A program made the translations under genes and the position numbers. A stretch of DNA of 64,000 bases from Fallopia convolvulus (taxonomy: Eukaryota; Streptophyta; Magnoliopsida; Caryophyllales; Polygonaceae): assembly GCA_964016875.1 (NCBI GenBank), contig OZ024718.1, positions 3,105,001 to 3,169,000 on the forward strand, read 5' to 3'. This document shows, piece by piece, positions 1-13,580 of this stretch. The notes under the pieces are model-generated. The model saw only the letters and a program-made list of their open reading frames with translations, made no database searches and was not told the DNA's origin. Positions within the stretch are counted from its first letter, which is position 1. The number at the start of each line of letters is the position of its first letter.

Positions 1-1500
1 CGACCAAAAAAAAATGATATATAGCTGAATAGCTGCCATAATATGAGATTTCAAGTTCGACTTTTACTACTTGACTTTTTACTTTGTTGGTTTATGATTC
101 ATGAAATTAATAAAGTTTTGCATTTTATTGAAAAATTAAAAACTTGGAGATTACGTAAGTGGTGGACGTACGAGACTTACGAGTGCAATAAACAAGTAAT
201 AAGTTCGATTTATAAGTCCAGTAAAAATTAAATAATTATAATATGTTCAACAAATTTCTATATTAATTTTTTTTATTACTTTCATATATTTTTTCTGATC
301 GAATTTTATTACTTTCATATTTTTTTGGTCAAAATTTTATTACTTTCATATTAGATATGAAACCCTATATTCTCAACACTATTTTGTATTTCTTAATTTT
401 TTTAATGTTAAATGATACTAAAAGTAAAAGTTGTCATATGACTAGTTTAATTATTAGCTTCCATTCGTTGAGGTCGAGTGTTCGATTCTCAGTAGAGGAG
501 AAATGAACTTGTTGGGAGAGCAGATCTCACCCAAAATAAAGGGACCTTTGCGAGACTCGAACTCCAAACGTAAGCGTTTGATAGAACAAAGTTCTCTGCT
601 GAACTGGGGTAACAAAGACTATCCAAAGACTATCCAAAGTGAATATCATTCGACGCGTATTTAGTTAATTCTTCACACGTACATATTCACCTTATACGTT
701 TCCGTGTGACATATGACTCATGTAGATAAATATACAACACATTCGAAATATAATATAATTTCTACCTAAAATAGAGTATTATATGATGACATACGTACAA
801 GCACTCGCACTATGATAGAAGTATAAGTAAAATATCTTAGCTAAATTGACTTTTATGGATTGTAGATATTGCCATATTGGTTAAATATGGGAATTACATT
901 TTTTTAATGAAATTAAATCATGAAAATTTTGCAATTTTTAAGTAGCCCGTAATTATCCTACAAGTTGATATAATGTATATCTATCTCAAAATACGAGTAT
1001 AAAATAAAATTTGTATTTTGGACGAAACTCTTTGTATGTCAAATCTTAAAAAAAACTTATGCAAACTATAGTAGTAAAAAAATCAGACCGAATTTAGCTT
1101 TTACAATCTATCATACTCCACTTAATTATTTATTTCATGAAATTATGAATTTTTAAAAATATATTCATGTTCTAAAAATTAATTCTTATATATTTTTATA
1201 ATAAAAAGTCATTTTTTATTATTTTTCATTAAAATTGTTGAATAATTTCTTTTTTAGTTTTTTTAAAAAGTTGGTTAGAAATTTGTATAGAAAATATAAT
1301 ATTATATAAGAATTAGTATTTAAAATATAAATATATATTTTTAAAACTTTTTTATTATAATTTGATTAGATAAATAATTAAATAGAGTATTGTAGAAGGC
1401 ACTGGTCAAAAATAAAGATAGAAAATCGTGCTTTTTCGAGTGTTTTTAGAGAAAACAGATCTATTTCCACCCAAAAAAAAAGAGAAAACAGATCTAATAT
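1..1500. other. AT-rich intergenic DNA, no gene seen
   Basis: I see no supported coding frame here; the short open frames are AT-rich and resemble no family I know. Around 465-600 there are two tRNA B-box-like words (GTTCGATTCTC near 481, and the reverse of GGAGTTCGAGTCTCG near 551), but no tRNA cloverleaf or SINE body could be built around them. Confidence 0.5.
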
Positions 1501-1512
1501 TCTCTCGGACGT

Positions 1513-1522
1513 GCCACGTGTC
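1513..1522 (+). promoter_or_regulatory. G-box (CACGTG) upstream of the DUF21/CBS gene
   Basis: The word GCCACGTGTC contains the CACGTG core about 235 bp upstream of the start codon at 1754. G-boxes of the form CACGTGTC are known binding sites for plant bZIP and bHLH factors and include the ABRE core. Position and sequence fit a promoter element; its use is inferred. Confidence 0.4.
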
Positions 1523-1753
1523 CCCGTCGTAATCCCCTAGCGTCTCCACTTCCACCACCGCCCCAACACGCTGTCAGTGTCACCACTCACCGTAGTCTTC
1601 AGTTTTTCCGAGTTTCAGCCTACAAAACCGTGCTTTTTTTAGAAGGCTTCAAAATTAGGGTTCTCGAACTAGAATTCCACCATTGGCAATTTGATCGAGC
1701 TGTCGATCGCACAGAGAGCGAGAGGGAGGAGGAGGTAGAACTTAGAAGCAGTA

Positions 1754-4700
1754 ATGGCGGTGGAGTACTCGTGTTGCGAAACGCATTTCTTTATAAACAT
1801 AGGGATTATAGTGTTCCTGGTGTTGTTTGCTGGTATGATGTCCGGGCTCACACTTGGTCTCATGTCGCTGAGCCTCGTCGATCTCGAGGTCCTCGCTAAG
1901 TCTGGAACCCCAAGCGACCGTAAACATGCTGGTACTGTACTCTACTTTACTAGTCGCTCTTGAATTTCGCTTGTTCTATTGAGTTGTTGATCGGTTGGGA
2001 TACGTGCTGATTTTGCCTCGCCATGGTCGATCTAGTGCTGTCTTCGTGTGTGTTTTTGTCATGGTTGAATTGCGTAGGGCTGGTTTATCTTTGGACGACT
2101 AATTGTCAATGGAAGAATGCTCTCAATGCGGCCATTTAAATCGCTGAGATTTTACTCTATCTATAGAGATAAATAGCTAAGATGAAAAAGGAAAGTTTTT
2201 GTTTTTGATGTTGTTTTGCATTAAATGTGCTGCTGGAGTTGAGTTTCTAAATTTGAGAATGAGAGTTAATCACTGAGATATCTAACCTTTGTAGGTTTAT
2301 CTAGGAACGATATCCATGAAATTGCAAGTCTTGTGTCCAACTTTGTCATGGTGAAATGCTTCAGTTTGTACCTTATAGGTGTATGCAATTTGACATGTCT
2401 GGTGTTGCAAAGTGCAGCAAGTATAGGAGAGAAAAGTGATACTAAAAGGCAGTTGCTTGATTCACTGATTTCACAATTGTATTTTGTAACATGTGTCTCC
2501 ATGTTGAAGTAAAACATGTCTCATTGATTATCTTTGATTAAAAAGTAGTCCCTTATTATCTCCGTGCCTCTTTCCGTTCTGAATTTTGGTGCCTACATTA
2601 GAACGGTGGCTATTTTTTGTTGAATTGATGTTCTTATGTCATATAGCTGGTTAGTCGAATTAAGTTACAACTTAATTTTCTCTCTACACGATATGACATT
2701 TTGAGTTTTGATGTAAGTGATATCTGACTCCTTCCCTTACAAGCTTCATCAACTATGACCATTCATAAATCACTATAGGAGGGTAGCTTATTGAAATTTG
2801 GACATAGGGGCAAAAATGCTTCATTTAAGCATGCTTCTAGTTTTCGTAATCATAGATATTAAAAGGATGATTTCCTTCCTTACATGACTACACTAGAGGG
2901 GGGTTAGTTTGACATATGCTATTTTACAATGTAAAACTACCTCTTACCTCAGTTAGAAGGAATTATAAATTTCCCTGTTCAGAAGTTATCAGTCTGGGGG
3001 GATCCTAAATTAAATTAGCTACAACTGTGAACGAGGCCCTATAAAAAGAAGGGGAGTAGGAGAGATGTAAGGAGACCTAAGAAAGAGGGAACAGGAGAGT
3101 AGGAAATAGGAAATTATTTTATTTTTCAGCGTATTCTAGGCTCCGCTAATGATTGCTTCTTTCCAAATCCATTGAAGTATGGTAATTGTGACAGTAATAA
3201 AAAAACTAACCTTGTTGGAAATTTGACTAAACTGAAGGAAAGGCTATCTTCAATTTTTAATTTATTTTTTAGAAACATGCAACTTAAAGTCTTAAATATC
3301 CTGTTAAGTTTGTTTGCTTATGTTTGCTTACGTACTCTGGAACATGTTTTTAGGAAGTTGGGAAACGGTTATCCTGATCTTCAGAGCTGTTGAAAACGCT
3401 TCTCTTATATGTCATTATGGTGCATAATTTATGGGTGTTTGTCCAATGTAACTAAATCCAATGTTTGCATTTATCTGGCAGTTCGTAATATAAGCTACAA
3501 GATTCGGGCTTATATGTCCCTAGCGAGTTTATTGGGCTGTTGTAGTTTGGGAAGTATCCACGGCTTGTAAAATTGTCTTTTCTGATCCTTGTAAACAAGC
3601 TTCCAGGGACACCTGTTGACAACACCTTCTTTTATTCCAAAAACTTTCTTGTGCCTTTTTTTCAGATTATCGATTTGTGATTGTTATTTTGTGTAATTTC
3701 CTTGTGTTGCAGCTACTCATATCTGCATTTTTTTTCCCAACAGAGAAGATACTGCCAGTTGTCAAAAATCAACATTTATTACTCTGTACCCTTCTTATAT
3801 GCAATGCAGCTGCTATGGAGGTATTTAGTGTTGAAATTGTCAAAAGTTTTGATTAGTTCTTGTATCCATCTAGTTATTCATCTTCCTTTGCCAATGGACA
3901 GGCACTTCCGATTTTCCTTGACAGCCTGGTTACAGCTTGGGGTGCCATTCTGATTTCAGTCACTCTGATACTTCTGTTTGGTGAGGTATGATGTTTTCTT
4001 TAGATGATTGGATTTTGTGGCAACTTTGATAGTCAAAAAGATGAAGCTGGATTAATCAGCTTTGATCAAAAGTTAAATTTCGTGGCAAATTGGATTTCGT
4101 TCTGCTTTCACAAATTTGGAAACATTATAGTTTTGGCCCTCTGCACTTCTTATCTAGAAGCTGTAATTACAACATTTACAGAGGATTAGCTTGGGTAGGT
4201 AGGATGTAGGTTCAACCTCTATATAGAAAATGTTTGTTCTCTGATATTTTTTTAGCTTGACTAATATACCTCTGGTTCAGCCAAAAAAATTTAGCCAGTC
4301 CTTGGTGTAGAGAACACATACTAAACTGATGATCAACTTGTTTGAGGTGCAAGCTGTTGGAAGGATTGTTGTAGTGGTGGTATATGTGTTGCCGATTGGT
4401 TAATCAAGATAAAAGGGATGCCATTCCATACTTTTTAGTTTTAAAACCATCCATCTATATCTATATATAATTGTAAATGATTTCTATTTATTTGGAATTT
4501 TGAAATAAAATTCAACTAAGCAGATTAAACATTAATGACGGAGAAAGATACTTTTTTTTGGAAAAAAAAAGAGAACTACTGAAAAAAGACAATAAAGGGC
4601 ATTATTGAATATGTAAATCATTTTGTTGCATACTCATTTTGCTTCTACTTGTGCATATCTGGTTAGTTTACCCTAGTGAGTGTCCTATTTTTTGGGTTAA

Positions 4701-7463
4701 TCAGGACACATTGATTCAGTTCAATCTAATCAGTACATGTATATATGATATTTGAGTCATATTATCAGGGCATATTTTTTTGTAAGAAAAGAGAACCAAC
4801 TGAGAAGAGGCAATAAAGGGCATTATTGAATATGTAAATCTTTTTGTTGCATACTCATTATGCTTCTACTTGTGCATATCTTGTTAGTTTACCCTAGTGA
4901 GTGTCCTATGTCTTGGGTTAATTAGGACACATTGATTCAGTTCAATCTAATCAATAAATGTGTATATATGATATTTGAGTCATTTATCAGGGCATACTAG
5001 TTTGTAGTGCTAATGTATTCTGCCATCCTAGTCCCTTTTTACCAAGATGCAATTTTTCAGATATGAGCGGAGATTTATTATCAATTATCCCTTGAAAAAA
5101 ATGACAGCACTCTACTACTGTTGATTACCCTTACTGCTTAGAAGTTCTTACAGCTGATAGTTGCTACAATTCTGTCTTACAGATCATACCTCAATCAGTT
5201 TGTACTCGATATGGGCTGGCGATTGGAGCAGCTGTTGCTCCAGTTGTTCGTGTACTTGTTTGGATTTGCTTTCCTGTAGCTTATCCTATAAGTAAGGTGA
5301 TATTTTGCTTCGTTTTATATATTGGGTGAAGAAGCTGCATCAATGATTATCGATATTTGGCATTGCATTTTCCTTTCCTTCTCCACTTGACCTTGTACCT
5401 CCTGCTTGTTTAAACCTCTAAGCACCTTTTTGACGAAGTGTATAATTTTGTCCAGCTGCTAGATTATTTATTAGGGGAAGGACATGTGGCCCTTTTCCGC
5501 AGAGCTGAGTTGAAGACGCTTGTCAATTTGCATGGAAATGAGGTATGCATTTTTGTATTTATCTTATCCTTCCAGAGTTGTCATTTGTCAATCACCCTTC
5601 TTGTTCTGTCTGTCTCTTAGTTTCTGTTGCGCATATCAATCTTTAAAAATGCTTCTTGTCAGAAGCACATTATTAGATAGAACATACCTCATTTTCTTTC
5701 ACTCTTTTGAGTGTTTTCTTCATCATCAGCCATGTTGCCGTGACCAGTCTAGTAATTAGTATATATTGTTACCTGCATTAAAACGGTGCTGTATTGGCAT
5801 TTTTTGTTATTAATTAAACATCGTTTTATATGCTTGGGACCAGGCTGGAAAAGGTGGAGAATTAACACATGATGAAACAACTATCATTGCTGGTGCATTG
5901 GAATTGACCGAGAAAACAGCTGGTGACGCAATGACTCCTATATCTGATACTTTTGCAGTTGATATCAATTCGAAGCTTGACAGGTCAAAATATTTTAGAA
6001 CTATTATTGAAGCACAAGGTTTGCTAAGTTTGCTTTATTGGAAGTTCTAATTTTTTTTTTCTTTTTGATCACAGGGATGTCATGAATTTGATTTTGGAGA
6101 AAGGCCATAGTAGAGTGCCAGTCTATTATGAGGACCATACCAATATCATTGGATTGATTCTGGTGAGTGCCCGTACTTGATTTGATTGTTTTACCTTATT
6201 TGTCTGTGTTGTGTTTGTGGCTTGAAATTAGGTTGAAGTTCATATACCCAACTGTGCCCCAATATTTATAGGCAAAGATGTCCTTTTATATTCCCTTTTT
6301 ATTTTTCTTGGGTTAAAGGTATTTATTTTATCTATGGATCTTTCCATGTTCTAGGTGAAAAATTTGCTAACCATTCATCCAGATGATGAAGTGCCTGTAA
6401 AGAGTGTCACAATTCGTAGAATCCCAAGGTATCCATTTCCTTTGTAAAATAATGTGCGAAATGGATTGTTGACTCCTTTTTTTGATCTAGCATTCTGTGG
6501 AGTTCTCCAGGAATATAACATTTTCTTATTTAACACATGGATCATTCAAGAAGAAAATTCATAATGAACTTTTGATTTGATTCATTTGGAGCCCATTACT
6601 TGTTATTGAAACTTACAGTGTAGAACTCTTAAATTACATTTGGCATCTTCATCACCCTGATATGAATTTCTGCATGTGTAAACCCTTTATGTTAACATAA
6701 TCATACAGCTACTTAATAGCTAATTCATATACAATAAATATGTTTCAGGGTTCCAGAGACTTTGCCATTGTATGACATACTAAATGAGTTCCAAAAGGGT
6801 CACAGTCACATGGCTGTCGTAATCAGACAATGCCAGAAACCAAATGGAGAACCTGCTGTTCGGGATTCAGCTGATAGTACGTATCACACATTTTGATTTT
6901 ACAACTTGAATTAATTTATTGGCTTCTTTTTCTAAGATATTGCTTATTGTTTCTATTTTGGACAGATCCAGAGGTGAAGGTAACAATTGACAGCGAACAA
7001 ACCGAGCAGGCAAAGAGTTTGCAACGTAAGAGGTCCATTCAGAAGTGGAAGAGCTTTCCTAATAGTAACAAATCAGCTCGAGGACATAAAAAGTGGAACA
7101 GAGACATCTATTCCGACATACTGGAGATCAACGGTAAACCTCTACCTAAGCTGCCCGAGGAGGAAGAAGCTTGCGGAATTATAACATTGGAAGATGTCAT
7201 TGAAGAACTTCTACAGGTTTGCTTTCTTAATTCGGTCTTTCTATCTTATATCCTAAATTATTGTGTTTCATATTATCCTTCTATATCCTAAACCGAAAAA
7301 AAAAAATATCTAAACGAATCCTAAATTAAAGTTTCATATAATCCTTCTAAATTTTAGGTAATGAGTATATGCATAAAAAGTGATTTACTAAATTGCTGTG
7401 TTTGTTTCGATGTAGGAGGAAATATATGATGAGACAGATCATCATTTTGAAGAAGAATCATGA
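1754..7463 (+). CDS. DUF21 and CBS domain-containing (CNNM-type) membrane protein
   Basis: Eleven exons join in frame: 1754-1931, 3744-3820, 3902-3985, 5183-5296, 5456-5542, 5844-5983, 6075-6162, 6355-6428, 6749-6876, 6966-7216 and 7416-7463, giving 422 aa. This is close to the length I recall for Arabidopsis At2g14520 and At4g33700 (about 423 aa). The N-terminal DUF21 region has hydrophobic segments (about residues 12-32, 60-85, 92-112 and 125-150) and the motif MSGLTLGLMSLSLVDLEVL. The C-terminal half is a CBS pair, with DAMTPISDTFAVD, KGHSRVPVYY and GIITLEDVIEELLQ. The family is related to CNNM/CorC proteins, implicated in divalent-cation (Mg) transport or its regulation; the plant substrate is not settled. 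The start is the ATG beginning MAVEYSCC, as in homologues. Intron 1 is about 1.8 kb and intron 3 about 1.2 kb with a local duplication. No disruption is visible. Confidence 0.93.
4571..4998. repeat. Two-copy tandem duplication (about 221 bp) in intron 3 of the DUF21 gene
   Basis: The words AATAAAGGGCATTATTGAATA and the following CCCTAGTGAGTGTCCTA and GATTCAGTTCAATCTAATCA occur in the same order twice. The first copy is anchored at about 4591 and the second at about 4812. The copies differ by a few substitutions and small indels. The duplication lies entirely in the intron between exons 3 and 4 and does not affect the reading frame. Confidence 0.85.
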
Positions 7464-7703
7464 TATTCTACTGTTGTTAAGTAAGCTGAGTTATGGGATT
7501 TGTAGTTTTTACTCGGATGCCGAAGGGCCGGACTTAGTGAGTATGCCAAATATGTGTAATAATATATAGGTGGGTAATTTTGAAAAGACCAAACAAGTAA
7601 AGCTTTGCAAGTGTACAAGTTTGCATAATGGAATCGAGAAGAAGAGCCAATGAAGATCAGCTATAATTCTTCAGGATAGGCGTTCTTTCAGGTTAGTCTT
7701 GCC

Positions 7704-7939
7704 TAGATGTGGGTCCGGGTTCGGGTCCGGTTCCGACCCTTAAGGTTATTTTTATAGGTTCTGGTTTTGCATTTCCAATGGGTTTTTTTATTTTTTCAAG
7801 GGATGGAACCGCTGGTTCTCCGGTTCCTTGGAACGAGGAACTGGGGCCGGAACCGGCATACCGCCGGTTCCTAAACCGACGGTTTTTTCCGGTTCTTTTG
7901 GTTCGGTTCCCGGTCCCACGAGAACCGAACCCACCTCTA
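7704..7939. mobile_element. hAT-type MITE, 236 bp, with exact 8-bp target duplication
   Basis: The element starts TAGATGTGGGT and ends ACCCACCTCTA, which are imperfect inverted termini. It is flanked by GTCTTGCC at 7696-7703 and again at 7940-7947, an exact 8-bp duplication typical of hAT insertions. The interior is rich in GGTTCCGG-like words and carries no transposase. It sits about 240 bp after the DUF21 stop codon, so it may lie in or near that gene's 3' UTR. The open frames through it (for example 7709-7996) are compositional and not genes. Confidence 0.8.
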
Positions 7940-7947
7940 GTCTTGCC

Positions 7948-8826
7948 TCATTGCATTGTCTTCTTAGAAGTAAACCGGTTCAAATCTTGCTTTTAGGAAA
8001 CTTTTTTTTATCTTATCTAATACTAAAATACCCAAATCTACAATAAACCGTGCTTGAATTTAGCTATCATTTGTAGAGTGTTTGGTTAAAAAATCATGAT
8101 AGAGAATCACATGATTTTAAAATCCTATGAATTTTAACTTTTGGCGTTTTGTATGAAGTTGACTTACCTAGTCTCCCTTGATAAGTTCTAATTCTTCTAG
8201 TTTTTATGTAAATTTTTAACTTATTTTATTTTAAATTCTAAAGTTTACAATTCAACTAAACATATTTTTTTTCCAATGTATAAAATTGTCTTTATATTGA
8301 TACCCAAAGAACGAACTTTTAAGTTCAACTTATAAGGTAACGTCCTGTAAAAAAAAATGAACAAATATCAGCATGACGGGGATTAATACAAGGGTTAACT
8401 TTTCTCTGGCTTAACATGAAGTCATGAGCCCATTTTGGGCAATTATCTTCGTCCATATATAGTTCAATACAAACGAACGTACTCAACTTTCTTTTTGGCT
8501 CAAAAACACATTGCGTATAGGCCTCACAATTAGTTACGTCGAGAATATGTGCATACTGCATACACAATATATGAATGATATTAGACACACACACAAAATG
8601 ATTTATTAACATTTTATAGTCGATCTTGTGACTTTTGTCCAATAAAGGTATCGTTACATACATAGGTTAAAGCCAAATAATACAACCAACTTACATCCTT
8701 TTTACACATGAATAAATAATAAATAAATAAATGATTTTGTATACATCCAACTAGCTCCAATTGCTTTGCTTATGCATTAATGAAGTGGGTTTAAATTGTA
8801 TTGTGATTTATTTGAAGTTTGATTAA
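7948..8826. other. Intergenic DNA between two genes with tail-to-tail orientation
   Basis: This holds the downstream flank of the plus-strand DUF21 gene and of the minus-strand pectinesterase gene. It is AT-rich. A 112-codon minus-strand open frame at 8325-8663 has no recognisable domain and is not called a gene. Confidence 0.5.
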
Positions 8827-11800
8827 TTAAGCATCAGAAGGAGAAATCCAGTGTCTTCCATTGACAAAGCTCTTAGCCAAGAACCGGTGTGCGGTGTCGT
8901 AGTCCAGCTCCTTGGCCCGTGATGCCCTTAACATCGTCTCTGCACCAGGGCCCCAACACTTGTACGTTCCAAAAAACCTTGTCCTACACCAAAACAAATT
9001 AAAAAAACACAACATAATTATTAATTATTTATACTAAATACATACATAAGACAATAAGAGGATAATTTAATTAATAGATTTACAATCCTTTATAATAAGG
9101 ACTTTTCTATAATGTGCCCTAAAAAATCCAATTTTAAAAAGATTTTTGAGAATTTTTTATTTAGGATATGCTTAATTTTTTTTCTAAAGTCTATTTAATA
9201 TTTCGTTTTAGGGTTTTAGTTTCATAATTGGGTTTCTTATAATATGCCCTTAGGATATATTATAAAAAGACCGTTATATATTAATGGAGATTACTATAGA
9301 ATATGTCCGATGGAGACACTCACATAAAGCCCTACATCTAATAAATCATGTAGCTAAATAAGTGTAGATTACTGCATTGAGTGTAATTCTCAGAAATTTA
9401 ATTCATGATAAAGTATTTCCTAGATTTTCACAAGAATTTAAAAGGTCTCGTTTGGCTAAAATATGTATTATAGGAATTTATGTGAAAAGAAAATCTTACG
9501 CACTCACTTCTAAATAATTAAATTTACATGAAATGCAAAAATTAATAAAAATTATAAAATTAAAAGTCGTGAATTTTTCATTAAAAAAAATCTCTTACCA
9601 AACTCATATATGAAATGTAACCGTTACCCGACTCACTTATAAACATTTGTCCCACTCATTTCACGAGACCTAGCTTATTTATTATAGCACACCCCTCCTA
9701 AGATAATAACAAAGACATATTTTGGAAGCACAAGACTCCATTTTTGTACGTCCAATAACATCATGCACATGAAGTTAAAAAATTTCAAATTTTCAAACTT
9801 CAAAAACTCGTACAATCTTGCACATATAGAGATAGGAGATGGAGATGAAAATGAGAGGCTTACTCGTTTTTAGAGGTAGAATAGTGTGGGTCCAAGTTGA
9901 CGTCATCCCATACGCCATGAGCAACGAGGTCATCGAAGTAAGTGTAGGAGTAGACGATGGTGGCGTATGGGCCTAAGGCCCGGCCCACGTAGACCGGCCC
10001 AGAGCCCGTTACCTTACACTTGAAGAATGCAAAGCCCGTTTTCTCGTCTTTTGTTTTCTTGCTTTGTGCGGCTATGGATCCGAACCTCGTTGCTATGGAA
10101 TGTATGTGGCACTCCTATAGAACAAAGAGATGTTATATGAGTTTAATTTGGTTTAAAAGGGTCATTTTATATGATAAGGGTTTGTGAATATGTGATTGAC
10201 CCGCAAATCTGACCCCAACCGCCTGAAAATTTTAGGATTAAAACACGAAAATTTGAATCCAAAGCCTAAAATAAACCAAACCGATTTAGTATTTTTATAA
10301 GATGTATAAAATTTATTTTGAAACTCATAGTATATTTTATTATTAAAATACATAAAAAATAATATATTTATAATGAAATATTAATTAAATAATTGATTTT
10401 AATAATCATAAAAAAAAAATTGATCTTTTGAACAATTGGTCAACCCGACCCGTTCGAAAACCCGTAGCGATCCGACTCGATTAACTTGTGACCCGTAGAG
10501 ATCTAAACCCGAAATGACCGAACTCAACTCGATTGAGGGGTCTACTCTCTACCAAAAAAAAGATTATTTATTACTCACAAGAAGCCAATAATTTTTAAGG
10601 AAGAGTTCCCAAGAAAACGCCCATGATGTAGGGCCTTTTTTCCAAAAACCACCATTTTAAAAAAGAATCCAAACCCAGCTGAAAAAATAATTAAAATAAG
10701 GGCTTGGAAATTACTTATTGTTAGATAGTAATCAAGTATTGTTTTTTGTCTTAAAATATGAGAATTTCACTTTTTAATTATTTTGAGATTAAAAATAGTT
10801 TTTTTTAACAGTAAGTACTTTTTCTATAAAAATATAGAAGACCTAAGATGTTTCTTTGAAATGCCCATTATTATGGGCAATTTCTTAAAATTTTCCCTTT
10901 TATGCCTGATTAATTTAAAAAAAAAGTTTTTGGAAAGAGGATTGTTTTTTTAAAGAAGCTAGGCCTTATAATGGTGATTTCTTGAAATAATATACCTATT
11001 TTTGTATGACAAATAATTACGGTATATATTTTTTTTTTCCTCTTATACTGCCAAAGTGCCAAGCCTTTTCATCTGATAGTGTCATATGAATGACTTTTAC
11101 CAAATTCGAAAGAGTACTTTATTTGGTCAGGAAAGAGTACTAACATATTCCCCTAAAATTGCACCATATAATATTCCTTCAAGGCTTGAACCAATTTACC
11201 AAACTACCCCCAAGTCTTTTTTGCAAGGAATTGAAGCCACAACATATGCAAAAACTGAACACTACTTACTTTGTACATTGAACGGCCGTTGCCAAAAATG
11301 AAGTCTATAGAGCCCTCAATGTAGCACTCCTTGAAGTAATGCCGGCCGGCGTCGTCGCAAAGCGTGTCTTGCGCCCCGTAAAACCCGCAACCCGAGAAGT
11401 AGGCCTTGTCCCCGGATATCCTAAACGCCGCCGCCTGCCACCCTTCCATCCCCGGCATAGGCGCTGGTGCCGTATTCTATCCATAACACAAACATACCAA
11501 TTAGGCTATTACACGTGAGAGCGGAGATTCAAACCGAAATTTTAAGCTGAACCGAAAACGATATTATTTGGTTCGTTTTAGAAATTTCTCAAAGTTCACT
11601 TTCGGTTCAATTCAAATTTTCCAAAAAATAACCTTCTATTCATCCCAAACCAACGAAACCGAACCAATTTGGTTTTCAATTCATCTAACACCAGATTTCG
11701 GTTTTCGGTTCGGTTTAGTTTTTTGAACCGATGTTCAGCCCTATGTCTAGTATTACATGACTAATGTATATTGTACCTTGAAAGTGATGTTCCTAGCGGA

Positions 11801-13004
11801 AAAGTAGTTGGCGTAGACAGTGACGGAGGCGGTCCGGTAGGTACGGAGCTGCTGGCCGTTGGGGTCGCGGTCGCATGCTCGGTCGTGCCACTCGATCACC
11901 GTCACGGCTCGACCCGCGCCTTGGAAGGTTATGTATGGCTTCAATGGCGGAACCACCACCTTCTCTCTGTGGATGAGTAAATCATATAAGTTTATGTTTA
12001 TTGGCTTCAATTAATTAAGGTGAATAGTGAATACTATGTAGTCAATAATAATTCTGTGGCATTTGGAACTTTTCAGGGTGAATAGTCGAATTTCTTGTCC
12101 TATTGTTTGTCTTATCTCATGTCACATATATCTAAAATTGTGAAATGTTGAAATTTTAACCCTGCCTAATTTTTCAAGCTAGGTTGAAAAATGAAAATAG
12201 TGAAAAAAATATGCTGGAAAATTAGCCTGAGAAAATTTTATAAAATAACATATACTCCGTATTTCATAAAACCTAACTGAAAAAAAGGCCACACTCTATT
12301 TCACAAAGCCTCTTTATATAATATATTTATTCTAAATACTTATACCGGTTATTAGAGAAATTAATCCATCCTATACATATCCAAATTTTAATCACATTTT
12401 CATATATGAGAATTTTTATCCGGTTTCATTTCTTCTAGGGTTAAATTAATCTTGCTAAAATTGAAAGAACATCCAGCCTACATATCCAAACTAGCCTAAC
12501 AAAATTTTATAAAATTGAAAAAAAAAATCACAAAACCTGTAAAAAATAGACCAATCATTTTTCATGCTTATACCTTGTACAAAATATAATCTACCTAAAT
12601 ATCCAAAATTTAGTCGTTTTCATTATTTGAGAATTTTTTATATGGTTTCATCAAGCCTTAAATTAATTTCATTTTAACTTCTTAAATAAATGAAACAAAA
12701 AATGTAAGCAAATATTTGCGTACATATAATATCCGGGTGCAATGTGGACAATCACATTCACCGTGTTATTCTCCGGCACGGCGTCCACCGCCGCCTGCAC
12801 CGACACGAAGTCCCCTCCGCCCGCCACGTCGACGCTGAGGTGGCGGTATCCGGAGGGCCCCACCCACTTACGGTGCCTCTTCCTCGCTCCAGCCACCTCC
12901 TGTTGCCACCGCCGGCCACCTGCATTAACATTACCCAATAAAAACCCTACAAAAATTAACAAATTAAGCACCATAAATCTCAAACTAATTAAACTCAAAC
13001 CCAT
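8827..13004 (-). CDS. Pectinesterase (pectin methylesterase, PME68-like), secreted
   Basis: Five minus-strand exons join in frame: 13004-12724, 11966-11777, 11476-11270, 10114-9864 and 8983-8827, giving 361 aa (Arabidopsis PME68 is about 362). The enzyme removes methyl esters from cell-wall homogalacturonan. An N-terminal signal peptide (about residues 1-27, ending VNA) is followed directly by the catalytic domain, so it is a type II PME without a PRO inhibitor domain. Signatures seen: GYYIE (91-95), GWQAAAFR with Q171, GAQDTL with Q193 and the acid/base D194, and GSIDFIFGNG with the nucleophile D215. R271 lies in VGRALG, where most PMEs have LGRPW. From memory the PME68 subgroup also lacks that tryptophan. 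Introns reach about 1.2 kb and contain transposon-like debris. Exon G+C is much higher than that of the introns. Confidence 0.95.
11515..11750. mobile_element. Probable hAT-like remnant in pectinesterase intron 2
   Basis: The stretch is rich in CGGTTCGGTTT / AACCGAACC words in both orientations. It ends near 11740 with GTTCAGCCCTA, the reverse of TAGGGCTGAAC, a common plant hAT terminus. I could not find a matching left terminus or a clean 8-bp duplication, so the boundaries are approximate. Confidence 0.3.
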
Positions 13005-13173
13005 AATAAAAAAATAATTATAAATTAACAGAAAAATAATTTAATTAAAGAAAAGAAAATTGGCGTGTCTCTTGATTTAATTTCTTCTGAATGGAGGTGA
13101 AACTGCTACGTGAAATTCATGGAATGAGAGAGATAGATGAAGAAGAGAAAGATTATGGAGGAAAAAGAAATAC

Positions 13174-13183
13174 ATTTATAAGG
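13174..13183 (-). promoter_or_regulatory. TATA box of the pectinesterase gene
   Basis: The reverse complement reads CCTTATAAATG, about 170 bp upstream of the start codon at 13004. Spacing and sequence fit a TATA element. It would imply a 5' leader of roughly 130-140 nt. Confidence 0.5.
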
Positions 13184-13310
13184 TGCATGCGCTTGAAAAG
13201 GAAGTGACACTGATGAGTGAGTAACGGTCATTTTTTTTCTTGTGGAGTGGTACCCACCATTACTATGGTGGGGTAGCTCACAGCTAGGCTAGTAAATAGG
13301 AATTGCGTGT

Positions 13311-13316
13311 CACGTG
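13311..13316. promoter_or_regulatory. Palindromic G-box CACGTG upstream of the pectinesterase gene
   Basis: The sequence TCACGTGA is a perfect palindrome about 310 bp upstream of the pectinesterase start codon and about 130 bp beyond its TATA element. It is a candidate bZIP/bHLH site; function is inferred from sequence and position only. Confidence 0.35.
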
Positions 13317-13580
13317 ACTCCCTCCAAGTTCTATCTTTGAAATTTACGTTTGGTGCCTATAAAGTTTTCACTTTTCCAGTCGGGGTCAATAAAGAAATTA
13401 CTATACTAATAGTATTCCGAACTCTTGAATTAGTTTGATTTATGCCCTAAATGAAAAATAGTTTGTTTTCTAAACTTTAAATATCAAACTAATATTAAAA
13501 ATAAATTACACAAAGTTGGATGAGAGTCTAGCTGAAACTAACTGGGCTCCGACACCCTTATTCAAGGCAAAGCACAAGCT

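Noticed and set aside
460..600. Two tRNA B-box-like words suggesting a tRNA or SINE
   Set aside because: No A box at correct spacing, no cloverleaf, no tail or target duplication found.
8325..8663. 112-codon minus-strand frame downstream of the pectinesterase
   Set aside because: No recognisable motif or intron context; probably 3' flank.
12742..13017. Plus-strand open frames over the first pectinesterase exon
   Set aside because: Shadow of the GC-rich minus-strand exon 1; the minus-strand frame gives a signal peptide and family sequence.
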